Shown: positions 10,731 to 23,221 of the stretch, piece after piece | How the letters are laid out: each line of letters opens with the position of its first letter | Numbering within the stretch: position 1 is the first letter of the stretch | Assembly: GCF_016428805.1 (NCBI RefSeq) | Contig: NZ_JAELTJ010000002.1 | Span: 1-64,000, forward strand | Source: Achromobacter sp. ASV32 | GTDB taxonomy: Bacteria; Pseudomonadota; Gammaproteobacteria; Burkholderiales; Burkholderiaceae_B | Reading direction: 5' to 3' | DNA length: 64,000 bases | Program-made: the position numbers and the translations under genes | Notes under the pieces: model-generated | The model's database searches: none | Told to the model about the DNA's origin: nothing | The model's input: only the letters and a program-made list of their open reading frames with translations

Positions 10731-12817
10731 TGCCGTTCGGCGGAGATACCCCGCAGGAATTCAGTATCCGGCTGCGCCGCATCTACGTGCTGTACACGGC
10801 CGGTTTCGCGCTGATGATCCTGTTGATGGCGCTGGCCGAGATACTTGGCCTGCCGCGCAACTGGATCGGCTATGTGTTCCTGCTGGTAACCGTCAGCCTG
10901 TATGCTGGCATCGGCATCGTCTGCCGCACCTCGGACCAGGTTGAATACTATGTCGCGGGCCGGCGGGTGCCGGCCATCTACAACGGCATGGCAACCGCCG
11001 CCGACTGGATGTCGGTGGCGTCATTCATCGGTGTGGCGGGCACGCTGTACCTTACGGGATACGGCGGACTGGCCTACATCATGGGCTGGACCGGGGGCTA
11101 TGTGCTGGTGGCGATGTTGCTGGCGCCGTACCTGCGGCGCTTCGGCCAATACACCATCCCCGACTTCATGGGTGCGCGCTACGGCGGCAACCTGCCGCGG
11201 CTGGCGGGCGTGGCCTGCGCCATCCTCTGTTCCTTCACCTACCTGGTCGCGCAGATCTATGGGGTGGGCATCATCACCACCCGCATGACCGGCATTTCGT
11301 TCGAACTGGGCATCTTCGTGGCCCTGGGCGGCATGCTGGTCTGTTCGTTCCTGGGCGGCATGCGCGCGGTCACCTGGACCCAGGTGGGGCAATACATCAT
11401 CCTGGTCATTGCCTACCTGGTGCCGGTGGTGTGGCTGTCGATCAAGCACACCGACATGCCGGTGCCACAGCTGTCGGCCGGGGTGGTGCTGCAGCAGGTG
11501 ACGGAAAAAGAGGTCTACCTGCAGAACGACCCGGCCGAAATCGAAGTGCGCCGGTTGTGGCAGGAACGCGCCGACGAAATGGCCCAGCGGGTGCGCGACC
11601 TGCCGGAATCCTGGACGCTGGAAAAGGACAAGCTGCGCAGCCGCCTGGCGCAACTGAACGCCGGCGACGCGCCCATGGTCGAGATCCGCTCGGTCGAGCG
11701 CGAGCTGGCGGCGTTTCCGCCCAATGTGGACGAGGCCAGGATCGCCTGGTCCCAGGCCAGGGCCACCTTCGAGGCCCGCGCCGCGCCATTGACGCCGCAC
11801 GCCGAGCCATTCCCGTCCAAGGACCCGCAGGAACAGCGCAACATGCGCATCAATTTCCTGGCGCTGGTGCTGTGCCTGATGCTGGGAACGGCGGGCATGC
11901 CGCATATCCTGATGCGCTCATACACCACGTCCTCGGTGATCGAGGCGCGCAAGTCCGTGTGCTGGTCGCTGCTGTTCATCCTGCTGCTGTACTTCATGGC
12001 GCCGGCGCTGGCGCTGCTGGTCAAGTACGAGGTCTACACCCAGGTGGTGGGGTCCAATTTCCTGAGCCTGCCCAACTGGGTGCATGCCTGGAGCGCGGTC
12101 GACAGCAATCTGCTGGACGTCACCGACATCAATCGTGACGGCGTGGTGCAACTGAGCGAAATCAGCATCGGCGCCGACGTGGTGGTGCTGGCCATGCCCG
12201 AGATCGGCGGCCTGCCGTACGTGATTTCCGCGCTGGTGGCGGCGGGCGGGCTGGCGGCTGCGCTGTCGACGGCCGATGGCCTGCTCCTGACGCTGTCCAA
12301 TTCCCTGTCGCATGACATGTGGTACCGGATGGTGTCGCCGCGCATGTCGGCCGCGCGCCGGGTGATGGTGTCCAAGATCCTGTTGCTGGTGGTGGCCTTT
12401 GGCGCCGCCTGGGTGGCGGCACGCAAGCCGGCCGACATCCTGTTCATGGTGTCGGCGGCGTTTTCGTTCGCGGCGTCCTCGTTCTTTCCGGCGCTGGTGA
12501 TGGGCGTGTTCTGGCGTCGCGCCAACAAATGGGGGGCCACGCTGGGCATGGCCGCCGGGCTGGCCGCGACCTTCGCTTATATGACGCATACCCATCCGTG
12601 GCTGCGCGAATGGGTGCTGGGCATTTCGCGCACCCAGCCGGTGGACCTGTGGTGGGGCATCCAGCCGATCGCGGCAGGGGTGTTCGGCGCGCCGGTGGCC
12701 TTTTTGACCATCATCGTGGTGTCGCTGCTGACCCCGCCGCCGGACCGCGCCACCCTGGCGCTGGTGGATTATCTGCGCAATCCGGGCGCGCCCAAGCCGC
12801 AGATCGAAAACCGCTAG
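10730..12817 (+). CDS. Large sodium:solute symporter (VC_2705 subfamily, ActP-related)
   Basis: 695 residues, of the sodium/solute symporter superfamily that includes acetate permease ActP. The core motifs YYVAGRRVP, MATAADWMS and, later, GMPHILMRSYTTSS are visible with about 13 membrane helices. Two regions are unusual. A hydrophilic segment of about 134 residues (238-371) with helical charged repeats separates two helices. A canonical EF-hand-like loop, DINRDGVVQLSE, occupies 466-477 between membrane helices. The substrate is probably a short monocarboxylate such as acetate, by analogy only. It is coupled to the upstream DUF4212 gene. Confidence 0.88.
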   Translation: MPFGGDTPQEFSIRLRRIYVLYTAGFALMILLMALAEILGLPRNWIGYVFLLVTVSLYAGIGIVCRTSDQVEYYVAGRRVPAIYNGMATAADWMSVASFIGVAGTLYLTGYGGLAYIMGWTGGYVLVAMLLAPYLRRFGQYTIPDFMGARYGGNLPRLAGVACAILCSFTYLVAQIYGVGIITTRMTGISFELGIFVALGGMLVCSFLGGMRAVTWTQVGQYIILVIAYLVPVVWLSIKHTDMPVPQLSAGVVLQQVTEKEVYLQNDPAEIEVRRLWQERADEMAQRVRDLPESWTLEKDKLRSRLAQLNAGDAPMVEIRSVERELAAFPPNVDEARIAWSQARATFEARAAPLTPHAEPFPSKDPQEQRNMRINFLALVLCLMLGTAGMPHILMRSYTTSSVIEARKSVCWSLLFILLLYFMAPALALLVKYEVYTQVVGSNFLSLPNWVHAWSAVDSNLLDVTDINRDGVVQLSEISIGADVVVLAMPEIGGLPYVISALVAAGGLAAALSTADGLLLTLSNSLSHDMWYRMVSPRMSAARRVMVSKILLLVVAFGAAWVAARKPADILFMVSAAFSFAASSFFPALVMGVFWRRANKWGATLGMAAGLAATFAYMTHTHPWLREWVLGISRTQPVDLWWGIQPIAAGVFGAPVAFLTIIVVSLLTPPPDRATLALVDYLRNPGAPKPQIENR

Positions 12818-12836
12818 GGCGCGCAGGCGTCGGCCG

Positions 12837-13162
12837 TCAATGCGAGACCGACTTCGAGAAAACGTTCATGACCACCACGCCGGCAATGATCAGGCCGATG
12901 CCGATGAGCGCGGGCGCATCCAGGTGCTGCTTGAAGAACACCGCGCCGACGATGGAGATCAGCACGATGCCCACGCCCGACCAGATGGCGTAGGCGATGC
13001 CGACCGGCACCTCGCGCAGGGTCAGCGACAGAAAATAGAACGCGATCATGTAGCCAAACACCGTCACCACGGACGGCAGCAGACGCGAAAAGCCGTCGGA
13101 GCTTTTCAGCGCGCTGGTGGCGAAGATCTCGGCGATGATGGCGATGCTCAGGTAGAGCCACT

Positions 13163-13166
<4 letters not shown>
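12837..13166 (-). CDS. SMR-family multidrug efflux protein (EmrE/QacE type)
   Basis: 109 residues with four membrane helices, the standard SMR size. The essential acidic residue is Glu13 in IIAEIFAT, and GIAYAIWSGVG is the signature of helix 3. EmrE-type proteins exchange protons for quaternary ammonium or other hydrophobic cations as dual-topology dimers. The N-terminal EIFAT(S/T)ALK pattern favours the EmrE/QacE branch over the guanidinium exporters (Gdx/SugE). The start overlaps the stop of the upstream Smr-domain gene by 4 nt. Confidence 0.9.
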
Positions 13167-14807
<1,641 letters not shown>

Positions 14808-14828
14808 TTAGGTTAACGCCCAATTATA

Positions 14829-17213
14829 ATGAGCCGCATGCCGCGTATCTCGACTGCTTCTCCGCGCGCTTCGCGCAACACCCGCAACGGGCCTTCGCCA
14901 CTGCAGACGCGTATCTCCGCGCTGCTGCGCGAGGCCCGCTGGATCCTGTTTGCCGCCCTGGCGGCCTGGCTGACCCTGGTGCTGGCCACCTGGAGCGCCG
15001 CCGACCCGGGCTGGTCCCATTCGGTTCCCGCCGGCGCCATCCATAACCGCGGCGGGACCCTGGGCGCCTACCTGGCGGACATCCTGCTCTATCTGTTTGG
15101 CTTCTCGGCCTGGTGGTGGGTCATCCTGCTGCTGCACCGGGTGCGGGCGGGCTACCGCCGCCTGGCCAGCCATCTTCGTGTTACTAATAGTAAGCAGCCG
15201 GAAGTGTTGCCGCGTGTCCACTGGGAAGAGGGCATCGGCTTTTTCCTGCTGCTGCTGGGTTCGCTGGGCATGGAAGCCCTGCGCCTGGCCAGCCGTGGCA
15301 CCCATCTGCCGGGCGCATCGGAAAACGCCAGCGGCGCGGGCGGCGTCATCGGCCACACCCTGGCCGAACTGACCAGCCGCAGCATCGGCTTTACCGGCAG
15401 CACGCTGGCCTTCCTGGTCATGCTGGCGATCGGCTTGAGCCTGTTCTTCTCGTTCTCGTGGCTGACGGTGGCCGAGCGCGTGGGTTCCTGGATGGAAGGC
15501 ATGGTGCGCCGGGTGCGCAATTCCTACGCCGCCCGCGAAGACCGCAAGGTCGGCGAGGTCGCCAAGGCCGTGCGTACCGAGCAGGTCGTGGCCAAGCAGG
15601 AAAAGCTGGTGCACGAGCAGCCGGTGCGGATCGAACCGGCCATCACGGTGGTGCCCAAGTCCGAGCGCGTCGAAAAGGAAAAGCAGCAGTCGCTGTTCTT
15701 CGCGCCTTCGGGCGGCGAAGGCGACCTGCCGGCCATCAGCCTGCTGGACCCGCCGTTGGCCAACCAGGAAACCGTGTCGGCCGAAACCATCGAATTCACT
15801 TCGCGCCTGATTGAAAAGAAGCTGGCCGACTTCGGCGTGTCCGTCACCGTGGTGGCGGCGCAGGCCGGCCCGGTCATCACGCGCTACGAAATCGAACCGG
15901 CCACCGGCGTCAAGGGCAGCCAGATCGTCAATCTGGCCAAGGACCTGGCCCGCGCGCTCAGCCTGGTCAGCATCCGGGTGGTGGAAACCATTCCGGGCAA
16001 GAACCTGATGGGCCTGGAACTGCCCAACCCGCGCCGCCAGATGGTCCGGTTGTCCGAGATCCTGGGGTCGCAGACCTACCACGCCAGCCACTCCGTGGTG
16101 ACCATGGCGCTGGGCAAGGACATCGCCGGCAACCCGGTGGTGGCCGACCTGGCCAAGATGCCTCACTTGCTGGTGGCGGGCACGACCGGCTCGGGCAAGT
16201 CCGTCGGGATCAACGCCATGATCCTGTCGCTGCTCTATAAAGCCGACGCCTCCCATACCCGCGTGATCCTGATCGACCCGAAGATGCTTGAAATGAGCGT
16301 CTACGAAGGGATCCCGCATCTGCTGGCCCCGGTGGTCACCGACATGCGCCAGGCCGCCAACGCGCTGAACTGGTGCGTGGGCGAAATGGAAAAACGCTAT
16401 CGCCTGATGAGCAAGATGGGCGTGCGCAACCTGGCCGGCTACAACACCAAGATCCGCGACGCCATCAAGCGCGAAGAGCCGATCCCCAATCCGTTCTCGC
16501 TGACGCCTGACCAGCCTGAGCCGCTGGCGCCGTTGCCCACCATCGTGGTGGTCATCGACGAGCTGGCCGACCTGATGATGGTGGTGGGCAAGAAGATCGA
16601 AGAACTGATTGCCCGCCTGGCGCAGAAGGCGCGTGCGGCCGGCATTCACCTGATCCTGGCCACGCAGCGCCCCAGCGTGGACGTGATCACCGGCCTGATC
16701 AAGGCCAACATCCCGACCCGCATCGCCTTCCAGGTGTCGTCCAAGATCGACTCGCGCACCATTCTGGACCAGATGGGCGCCGAGACGCTGCTGGGCCAGG
16801 GCGACATGCTCTACATGCCGCCGGGCACCGGCCTGCCGGTGCGCGTGCACGGCGCGTTCGTCAGTGATGACGAAGTGCACCGAGTCGTCGAAAGCCTGAA
16901 GGCGCAAGGCGAACCGAACTACATCGAGGGCCTGCTCGAAGGCGGGCTGGATGGCGACGGCGGCGAAGGCGCCAGCAGCGTCACCGGCATCGGCGGCGAC
17001 GCCGAGTCCGACCCGATGTACGACCAGGCCTGCGAGGTGGTGCTCAAGCATCGCCGCGCGTCGATCTCGCTGGTGCAGCGCCATTTGCGCATTGGTTACA
17101 ACCGTGCGGCGCGGTTACTCGAGCAGATGGAGCAATCGGGTATGGTGTCGGCGATGCAGTCCAATGGCAACCGGGAGATCCTGGTTCCCGCCGCCGCCCG
17201 AGAGGAAGCATGA
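14829..17213 (+). CDS. ftsK: FtsK, DNA translocase and cell-division protein
   Basis: 794 residues. Four N-terminal membrane helices (about 35-215) are followed by a short linker and the motor domain, with Walker A GTTGSGKS near 451-458, Walker [13 protein letters not shown] and a C-terminal winged-helix gamma domain ([15 protein letters not shown] onward) that reads KOPS sequences. FtsK works at the division septum and resolves chromosome dimers with XerCD at dif. The linker is short compared with E. coli FtsK, as in many other bacteria. Its stop overlaps the lolA start by 4 nt. Confidence 0.96.
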   Translation: MSRMPRISTASPRASRNTRNGPSPLQTRISALLREARWILFAALAAWLTLVLATWSAADPGWSHSVPAGAIHNRGGTLGAYLADILLYLFGFSAWWWVILLLHRVRAGYRRLASHLRVTNSKQPEVLPRVHWEEGIGFFLLLLGSLGMEALRLASRGTHLPGASENASGAGGVIGHTLAELTSRSIGFTGSTLAFLVMLAIGLSLFFSFSWLTVAERVGSWMEGMVRRVRNSYAAREDRKVGEVAKAVRTEQVVAKQEKLVHEQPVRIEPAITVVPKSERVEKEKQQSLFFAPSGGEGDLPAISLLDPPLANQETVSAETIEFTSRLIEKKLADFGVSVTVVAAQAGPVITRYEIEPATGVKGSQIVNLAKDLARALSLVSIRVVETIPGKNLMGLELPNPRRQMVRLSEILGSQTYHASHSVVTMALGKDIAGNPVVADLAKMPHLLVAGTTGSGKSVGINAMILSLLYKADASHTRVILIDPKMLEMSVYEGIPHLLAPVVTDMRQAANALNWCVGEMEKRYRLMSKMGVRNLAGYNTKIRDAIKREEPIPNPFSLTPDQPEPLAPLPTIVVVIDELADLMMVVGKKIEELIARLAQKARAAGIHLILATQRPSVDVITGLIKANIPTRIAFQVSSKIDSRTILDQMGAETLLGQGDMLYMPPGTGLPVRVHGAFVSDDEVHRVVESLKAQGEPNYIEGLLEGGLDGDGGEGASSVTGIGGDAESDPMYDQACEVVLKHRRASISLVQRHLRIGYNRAARLLEQMEQSGMVSAMQSNGNREILVPAAAREEA

Positions 17214-17848
17214 TGAAGACGTTTCGCGGCCTGACCGCCGCCCTGGCCCTGTGCGTGGCCCCCGCCCTGGTTCCTGCGTCGGCCCTGGCCGCCAGCGCCC
17301 AGGAGCAGTTGCGTTCGTTCGTCACGACGGTGACCGCCGCGACGGGCGCTTTTTCGCAGTACACGGTCAGCACTCAGGGCCGCACGCAGCCGGCGCAGAC
17401 GGGGGTGTTCTCGTTCCAGCGGCCGGGCAAGTTCAAGTGGGCGGTGCAAAAGCCCTACGAGCAATTGGTGATTTCCGATGGCCGCCAGGTGTTCCAGTTC
17501 GATCCGGACCTGGCGCAGGTGACCGAGCGCAAGGTGGACGCCGCCATCGGCACGTCGCCGGCGGCGATCCTGTTCGGGTCGGGGTCGCTGGAGCAGTCGT
17601 TCGACGTGACGGCCTTGCCGTCCAAGGACGGCGTCGATTGGCTGCGGGCCAAGCCGCGGACCGCGGATGCGGGGTTTTCGCGGGTGGATATCGGGATGAA
17701 GGACAATCTGCCGGTTCGGGTGGAGCTGCTGGATTCCTTTGGGCAGACGACGCGGGTGGATCTTTCCGGGATTTTGCCTAATCCCAAGTTGGCGGATAAG
17801 GAATTTCAGTTTGTGGCGCCTAAGGGCGTTGATGTCGTCAAGATGTGA
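17210..17848 (+). CDS. lolA: LolA, periplasmic lipoprotein carrier
   Basis: 212 residues with a cleaved signal peptide (ending near ALAASA). The body shows the LolA pattern: [25 protein letters not shown], an aspartate-rich middle, and the C-terminal [14 protein letters not shown]. LolA carries outer-membrane lipoproteins from LolCDE to LolB. It is coupled to ftsK. Two ATGs in a row start the gene; either may be used. In E. coli and many relatives rarA follows lolA directly, but here about 10.4 kb intervenes. Confidence 0.93.
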   Translation: MMKTFRGLTAALALCVAPALVPASALAASAQEQLRSFVTTVTAATGAFSQYTVSTQGRTQPAQTGVFSFQRPGKFKWAVQKPYEQLVISDGRQVFQFDPDLAQVTERKVDAAIGTSPAAILFGSGSLEQSFDVTALPSKDGVDWLRAKPRTADAGFSRVDIGMKDNLPVRVELLDSFGQTTRVDLSGILPNPKLADKEFQFVAPKGVDVVKM

Positions 17849-17920
17849 TCTGGTTTGTCGCTGCGCGCGACTGGGCGCGGCCTGTTTGTTGGTGACGGGG
17901 CTTTCTTCGTAGGCCCGCCC

Positions 17921-18071
17921 GTCACGGGTTGGGCGCTGATGTGCGCGCCTACGATTGCGGTCCGGAGCGTTCGCTCCGGACTTCCCCTTCGTCATTCTCG
18001 TCCGCCTTCGGCTCCCTTCGAATTCCCTCGGGCGCATCTAACGGCGCGCACATCAGCGCCCAACCCGTGAC
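17921..18071. repeat. Foldback element with 29-bp perfect inverted repeats
   Basis: Bases 17921-17949 and 18043-18071 are exact reverse complements. The 93-base spacer holds a further perfect 9-bp stem around TT (TCCGGAGCG/CGCTCCGGA). Outside, CGTAG (17908-17912) and CTACG (18075-18079) could extend the structure. A competing hairpin exists on the left: GTGACGGG (17892-17899) pairs with CCCGTCAC (17918-17925). No coding frame fits. It could be a MITE-like element or an unusually large RNA hairpin ending the ftsK-lolA transcript. Confidence 0.75.
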
Positions 18072-18259
18072 GAGCTACGTATTCGGAGAATTGGGGCGTT
18101 GTCAGGCCGGGGGGATGGGGAGAGGTTTGCGTCGCTTGCCCCAGGCCGGCCGCGCGGGCGGCCTTTTGGGGCTTTGGCAGCGTGCTGCGTCGTGGCGTTG
18201 GCGCTGCGCGCTTGCGCAGCGTCTTTCCCAGGTGCCACGCCGGGATAGTCGCCCGGCCG

Positions 18260-18405
18260 CCCGGCCGCCCGAAGGCCGGGCAGCCCCCTTGGGGGGCAGC
18301 GAGCGCGAAGCGCACAGCGTGGGGGCCAACATCCCTCCCGGCCGCCCGAAGGCCGGGCAGCCCCCTTGGGGGGCAGCGAGCTCACGCAGTGAGCGCGGCG
18401 TGGGG
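18260..18405. repeat. Two tandem REP-like units
   Basis: Bases 18260-18304 and 18337-18381 are identical over 45 bp, with a 77-base period. Each unit contains small palindromes: CCCGGCC/GGCCGGG, a C5-TT-G6 stem, and a variable third stem (GCGC/GCGC in copy 1, GCTCAC/GTGAGC in copy 2), followed by GCGTGGGGG. The remainder of the gap 17849-18381 shows no gene. Copy 2 runs into the 3' end of the RidA gene and encodes its last residues. Confidence 0.75.
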
Positions 18406-18813
18406 GCGTTTATACGCCACACAATCAATTTCTACTTTGGCGTCCACCATCAGCGGGGACTGCACGCAGGCGCGTGCGGGGGGATTGTTGCCGAAGTATT
18501 CCTTGAACACCTTGTTGAACGACGGGAAGTCGCGGGCGTCGTCCAGCCAGACGCCGCAGCGGATGACGTGTTCGGGGCCGTAGCCGGCTTCTTTCAGGAT
18601 GGCCAGGACCTGCTGGATGGCTTTGTGGCACTGGGCGACGGTGCCGCCTTCGATGACTTCGCCGTTTTCCATGGGGACCTGGCCCGATACGTAGAGCCAG
18701 CCGTCGGCGGCGACGGCGCGGGCGAAGGGCATGTGCGAGCCGCCTTGGCCGGTGCCGCCGGCGACGCCGTAGCGGGTGATGCCGTGGTTGTCGGGGGTGG
18801 GTGCGTTGCTCAT
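18382..18813 (-). CDS. RidA-family enamine/imine deaminase
   Basis: 143 residues. The RidA/YjgF fold is indicated by LYVSGQVPMENGEVIEG, AILKEAGYGPEHVIRCGVWL and a late PARACVQSP with the arginine that binds the substrate carboxylate. Family members hydrolyse reactive enamines/imines made by PLP-dependent dehydratases to 2-oxo acids. It overlaps the D-aminoacylase stop by 4 nt and closes an operon that contains a PLP dehydratase-like gene, which fits this role. The last seven or so residues (PHAALTA) are encoded by a repeat unit. Confidence 0.88.
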   Translation of the reverse strand: MSNAPTPDNHGITRYGVAGGTGQGGSHMPFARAVAADGWLYVSGQVPMENGEVIEGGTVAQCHKAIQQVLAILKEAGYGPEHVIRCGVWLDDARDFPSFNKVFKEYFGNNPPARACVQSPLMVDAKVEIDCVAYKRPHAALTA

Positions 18814-20297
18814 TTGGACTCCTGGACGGAAGGGTTGGAGGCGGCGAAGCTGGCGCGCAGGTCGCCATTGCGGGGCAACCAGCGGCCGGCGCGGTCGCCG
18901 GTGGGTTGGCCGTGGTGGTAGGACAGGGTGCCGTTGACCCAGACGGCTTCGATGCCGGCGGCGGTCTGCACGGGGGCGGCGAAGGTGGCGCGGTCGATGA
19001 CCGTGTCGGGGTTGAACAGGACCAGGTCGGCGTGAAAGCCCTGGCGGACCAGGCCGCGTTCGGCCAGGCCGAAGCGGGCGGCGGACAGGCCGGTCATTTT
19101 GTGGACGGCTTCGGCCAGCGGGAACAGGCCGACGTCGCGGCTGTAGTGGCCCAGGACGCGGGGAAAGGCGCCCCACAGGCGCGGGTGCGGCATGGGATCG
19201 TTGGGCAGGCCGTCCGAGCCGACCATGGTCAGGCGGTGCGACAGCACGCGGCGCACGTCGTCTTCGTGCATGTTGTGATACACCGCGCCGGCCGGCTGCA
19301 GGCGCTTGGCGGCTTCCAGCAGCGGCACGCCCCAATCGGCGGCGATGGCGGCGAGCTTGCGGCGGGCCTGCTCGGGATGCGGCACGGACCAGGTGATGTC
19401 GATGTCGAATTCGTCCGTGACCTGTTTCAGGTCCAGCGTGGACGAACTGGCGGAGTAGGGGTAGCAGTCGCAGCCCACATGCTGCATCCGGCCGGCGCTC
19501 TCCAGCGTGAACAGCACTTCCTTGGTGCGGCCCCAGTTGCCGGCACCGGCGCATTTCAGGTGCGACACCACCACCGGCACGCGGGCGTGCAAGGCAATGT
19601 CGAAGGCCTCTTGCATGGCTTCCAGGATGGCGGCGAATTCCGAGCGCAGATGGGTGGTGTACAGGGCGCCGTACTCGTCCAGGGCCTCGGCCAGCAGCTT
19701 GACCTCGGCCGTGTCGGCTTCGATGGCCGAGCCATAGGCCAGGCCGGTGCTCAGGCCGATGGCGCCGTGCGCCAGGGCATCGCGCAGTTGCTCGCGCATG
19801 GCCAGGACTTCGTCGCGGGTGGCGGCGCGGTCCAGGCGGTCCATGTGGTTGTTGCGCAGGGCCGTATGGCCCACCAGGGCGGCGACGTTCACCGCCGGCT
19901 GCGCGGCCTCGATGGCGCGGGTGTAGGCGGCAAAGGTCGGGTAGGCGAAATCCTCGCGTTGGCCCAGCAGGTTCATGGGGTCCGGCGGGTCGCCGCGCAA
20001 CGACACGGGCGAGGCGCTGATGCCGCAGTTGCCCACGACCACGGTGGTCACGCCCTGCGACAGCTTGGGCAGCATGCCCGGGGTGCGAATGACGTTGGTG
20101 TCGTCGTGGGTGTGGACGTCGATGAAGCCGGGCGCCAGCGCCAGCCCCGTGCCGTCGATGACCTGGCGCGCCTTCGCCTGCGGCAGGTCGCCAATGGCGG
20201 CGATACGGCCGTCGGCCAGCGCCACGCTGGCAACGTATTCGGCGCCGCCCGAGCCATCCAGCACGCGGACGTTGCCTATCAAGGTGTCGTACATCAT
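18810..20297 (-). CDS. N-acyl-D-amino-acid deacylase (D-aminoacylase)
   Basis: 495 residues, typical for the family. An amidohydrolase metal site begins at GFIDVHTHDD (His62, His64). VVVGNCGISASP contributes the cysteine of the D-aminoacylase metal centre, and VSHLKCAGAGNWG and LSHRLTMVGSDGLP supply further ligands, including a late aspartate. These enzymes hydrolyse N-acyl-D-amino acids. It sits between the regulator and RidA in a minus-strand unit. Two consecutive ATG codons start it. N-acyl-D-glutamate or aspartate specificity cannot be excluded. Confidence 0.9.
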   Translation of the reverse strand: MMYDTLIGNVRVLDGSGGAEYVASVALADGRIAAIGDLPQAKARQVIDGTGLALAPGFIDVHTHDDTNVIRTPGMLPKLSQGVTTVVVGNCGISASPVSLRGDPPDPMNLLGQREDFAYPTFAAYTRAIEAAQPAVNVAALVGHTALRNNHMDRLDRAATRDEVLAMREQLRDALAHGAIGLSTGLAYGSAIEADTAEVKLLAEALDEYGALYTTHLRSEFAAILEAMQEAFDIALHARVPVVVSHLKCAGAGNWGRTKEVLFTLESAGRMQHVGCDCYPYSASSSTLDLKQVTDEFDIDITWSVPHPEQARRKLAAIAADWGVPLLEAAKRLQPAGAVYHNMHEDDVRRVLSHRLTMVGSDGLPNDPMPHPRLWGAFPRVLGHYSRDVGLFPLAEAVHKMTGLSAARFGLAERGLVRQGFHADLVLFNPDTVIDRATFAAPVQTAAGIEAVWVNGTLSYHHGQPTGDRAGRWLPRNGDLRASFAASNPSVQESK

Positions 20298-20307
20298 GGA
20301 TTCCAGT

Positions 20308-21180
20308 TCAATCGCCCAGCGGCAAGCGGTTGGGGCCGCCGCGGTGCTCGTCCAGCGCCAGCTTGATGCGGCGCAGGCGTTCGCGGTTTTCTTCTTGATT
20401 CAGCATGGCCAGTTCGGTCGACAGGAGGTCAATGGCCAGCATCATCGCGTAGCGCGACGCCGAAGGTTTGTAGATGAAGTCGGTTTCGTCCGTGCGGATC
20501 GGCAGCACCACGTCGGCAAGCTTGGCCAATTCGGAGGTGGCGTCGGTGATGGCGACAATGCGCGCGCGGTATTGCTTGACGATGCGGGCGGCGCCGACGA
20601 TTTCCGGCGTCAGGCCCGAGGCCGACAGGATCAGCACCGCGTCGCGCTCGTCCAGCGTGGCGGCAACCATGCGCAGCAGCACGGCGTCGCTGTAGACGGC
20701 AATCGGATAGCCCAGGCGGACCAGCCGCGATTGCACTTCCTGCGCCAGCACGGCCGACGCGCCGCCCATGCCGAAGACGTAGATCATGCGGGCGCCGTCG
20801 ACGATGGACGCGGCGGCCTCGAACAGCGGTTCGGTGAAGGTCGGCAGGTGGGCGCGCAGCGTGCTTTCGATGTCGGCGTAGATGCGCGCGTAGAAGGTGC
20901 TTTCCTCGGCCGGCGCGTTCTGGTCCAGGAAGCGGCTGCCCACGGTGCTGGCCTGAGCCAGCTTCATCTTCAGGTCGCGGGTGTCATCGCAGCCGACCGT
21001 GCGCGCGAAGCGCGAAATGGTGGCGATGCTGACGCCGGCCTTGGCGGCCAATTGGTCGACCGTGGCGCTGGCGCTCCAGATGATGTTGTCCAGGATGGCG
21101 TCGGCCACCTTGCGCTCGGTCACGCTCAGGTCGTCCCGGCGGCTGCGTATCTGGAAGACGATGTCGCGGATGATGTTCAT
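20308..21180 (-). CDS. RpiR-family transcriptional regulator
   Basis: 290 residues. An N-terminal helix-turn-helix (about 1-77, ATVDQLAAKAGVSIATISRFAR) and a C-terminal SIS sugar-isomerase-like domain (about 120-260, with VFGMGGASAVLAQE and LILSASGLTPEIV) define the RpiR family. Such regulators bind a phosphosugar or related ligand. In D-aminoacylase clusters, an RpiR/MurR-type regulator suggests a cell-wall-derived or N-acyl signal (inference). I chose the ATG at 21180 with AGGAAC upstream; an ATG six codons earlier is possible. Confidence 0.9.
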   Translation of the reverse strand: MNIIRDIVFQIRSRRDDLSVTERKVADAILDNIIWSASATVDQLAAKAGVSIATISRFARTVGCDDTRDLKMKLAQASTVGSRFLDQNAPAEESTFYARIYADIESTLRAHLPTFTEPLFEAAASIVDGARMIYVFGMGGASAVLAQEVQSRLVRLGYPIAVYSDAVLLRMVAATLDERDAVLILSASGLTPEIVGAARIVKQYRARIVAITDATSELAKLADVVLPIRTDETDFIYKPSASRYAMMLAIDLLSTELAMLNQEENRERLRRIKLALDEHRGGPNRLPLGD

Positions 21181-21213
21181 GTGGTGTTCCTGGATCAAGT
21201 CGGGGGCTCGCGC

Positions 21214-22211
21214 CTACGCGGCCAGCTCGGGGTCGCCGATGCGCGAACAGGCCACGAAATGGCCCGGGCCGACGCTGACGTCGCGTGCCTCGATCGTGGC
21301 GCAGGCCTCGATGGCGTGCGGGCAGCGGGTGCGGAAAACGCAGCCCGACGGCGGGTTGACCGGGCTGGGGATGTCGCCCTTGAGCAGAATACGCGAACGC
21401 GGCGCGCGCGGGTCGGGCACCGGCGCGGCCGACAGCAGCGCGCGGGTGTAGGGATGGCGCGGCCGGGCGTAGACCTCGCTGGTCGGTCCGCGCTCCATCA
21501 CGCGGCCCAGGTACATCACCACGACTTCATCGCACAGGTAGTCGACCACGGCCAGGTCGTGCGCCACGAACAGCATGGTCAGGCCCAGGTCGCGTTGCAG
21601 GTCCTGCAGCAGGTTCAGCACCTGCGCCTGCACCGAAACGTCCAGGGCCGATACGGGTTCGTCGGCCACGATGAAGTCCGGCTCCACGGCCAGCGCGCGG
21701 GCGATGCCGATGCGCTGGCGCTGGCCGCCGGAGAACTCGTGCGGATAGCGGCGGCTGTGGTCGGCATTCAGGCCGACGCGTTCGAGCAGCTCGCCGATGC
21801 GCGCCTCGCGCCGGGTCTGGGCCAGTTGATGAGTGTCCAGCGCTTCGCCCAGGATCTCGGCCACGGTCATGCGCGGATTGAGGCTGGCGTAGGGGTCCTG
21901 GAATACGATCTGCATGCGGCGGCGCCAGGGCAGCATCTGCTTTTCGGACAGCTGCGTGATGTCCTGGCCGTCGAACAGCAGGCGGCCGGCGGTGGGTGCG
22001 AACAGGCGCAGTAGCGCGCGGCCGGTGGTGGTCTTGCCGGAGCCGGACTCACCCACCAGGCCGACGATGGTGTTGCGCGGCACGTCGAAACTGACGCCGT
22101 CCACGGCCCGTACCACAGGCGCGTTGCGCGCCTGCGACGTGGGGAAGTGAACCTTCAGGTCCTCGATGCGCACCAGCGGATCGGCGGCGCGTACGGGCAG
22201 GGGGCTTGCGG

Positions 22212-22215
<4 letters not shown>
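21214..22215 (-). CDS. Peptide ABC transporter ATP-binding protein (DppF/OppF type)
   Basis: 333 residues. Walker A is [11 protein letters not shown], the ABC signature [14 protein letters not shown], and Walker [14 protein letters not shown]. The C-terminal oligopeptide extension contains the cysteine cluster [14 protein letters not shown], probably an iron-sulphur site as in DppD/DppF. It pairs with the neighbouring DppD-type ATPase. Start at 22215 overlaps that gene's stop by 4 nt (ATGA); a longer N-terminus inside the upstream gene is unlikely. Confidence 0.92.
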
Positions 22216-23219
<1,004 letters not shown>

Positions 23220-23221
23220 GA

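Noticed and set aside
14808-17084. 758-residue frame antisense to ftsK
   Set aside because: A His/Gln/Gly-rich shadow produced by GC-rich codons of ftsK on the other strand; ftsK itself is unmistakable.
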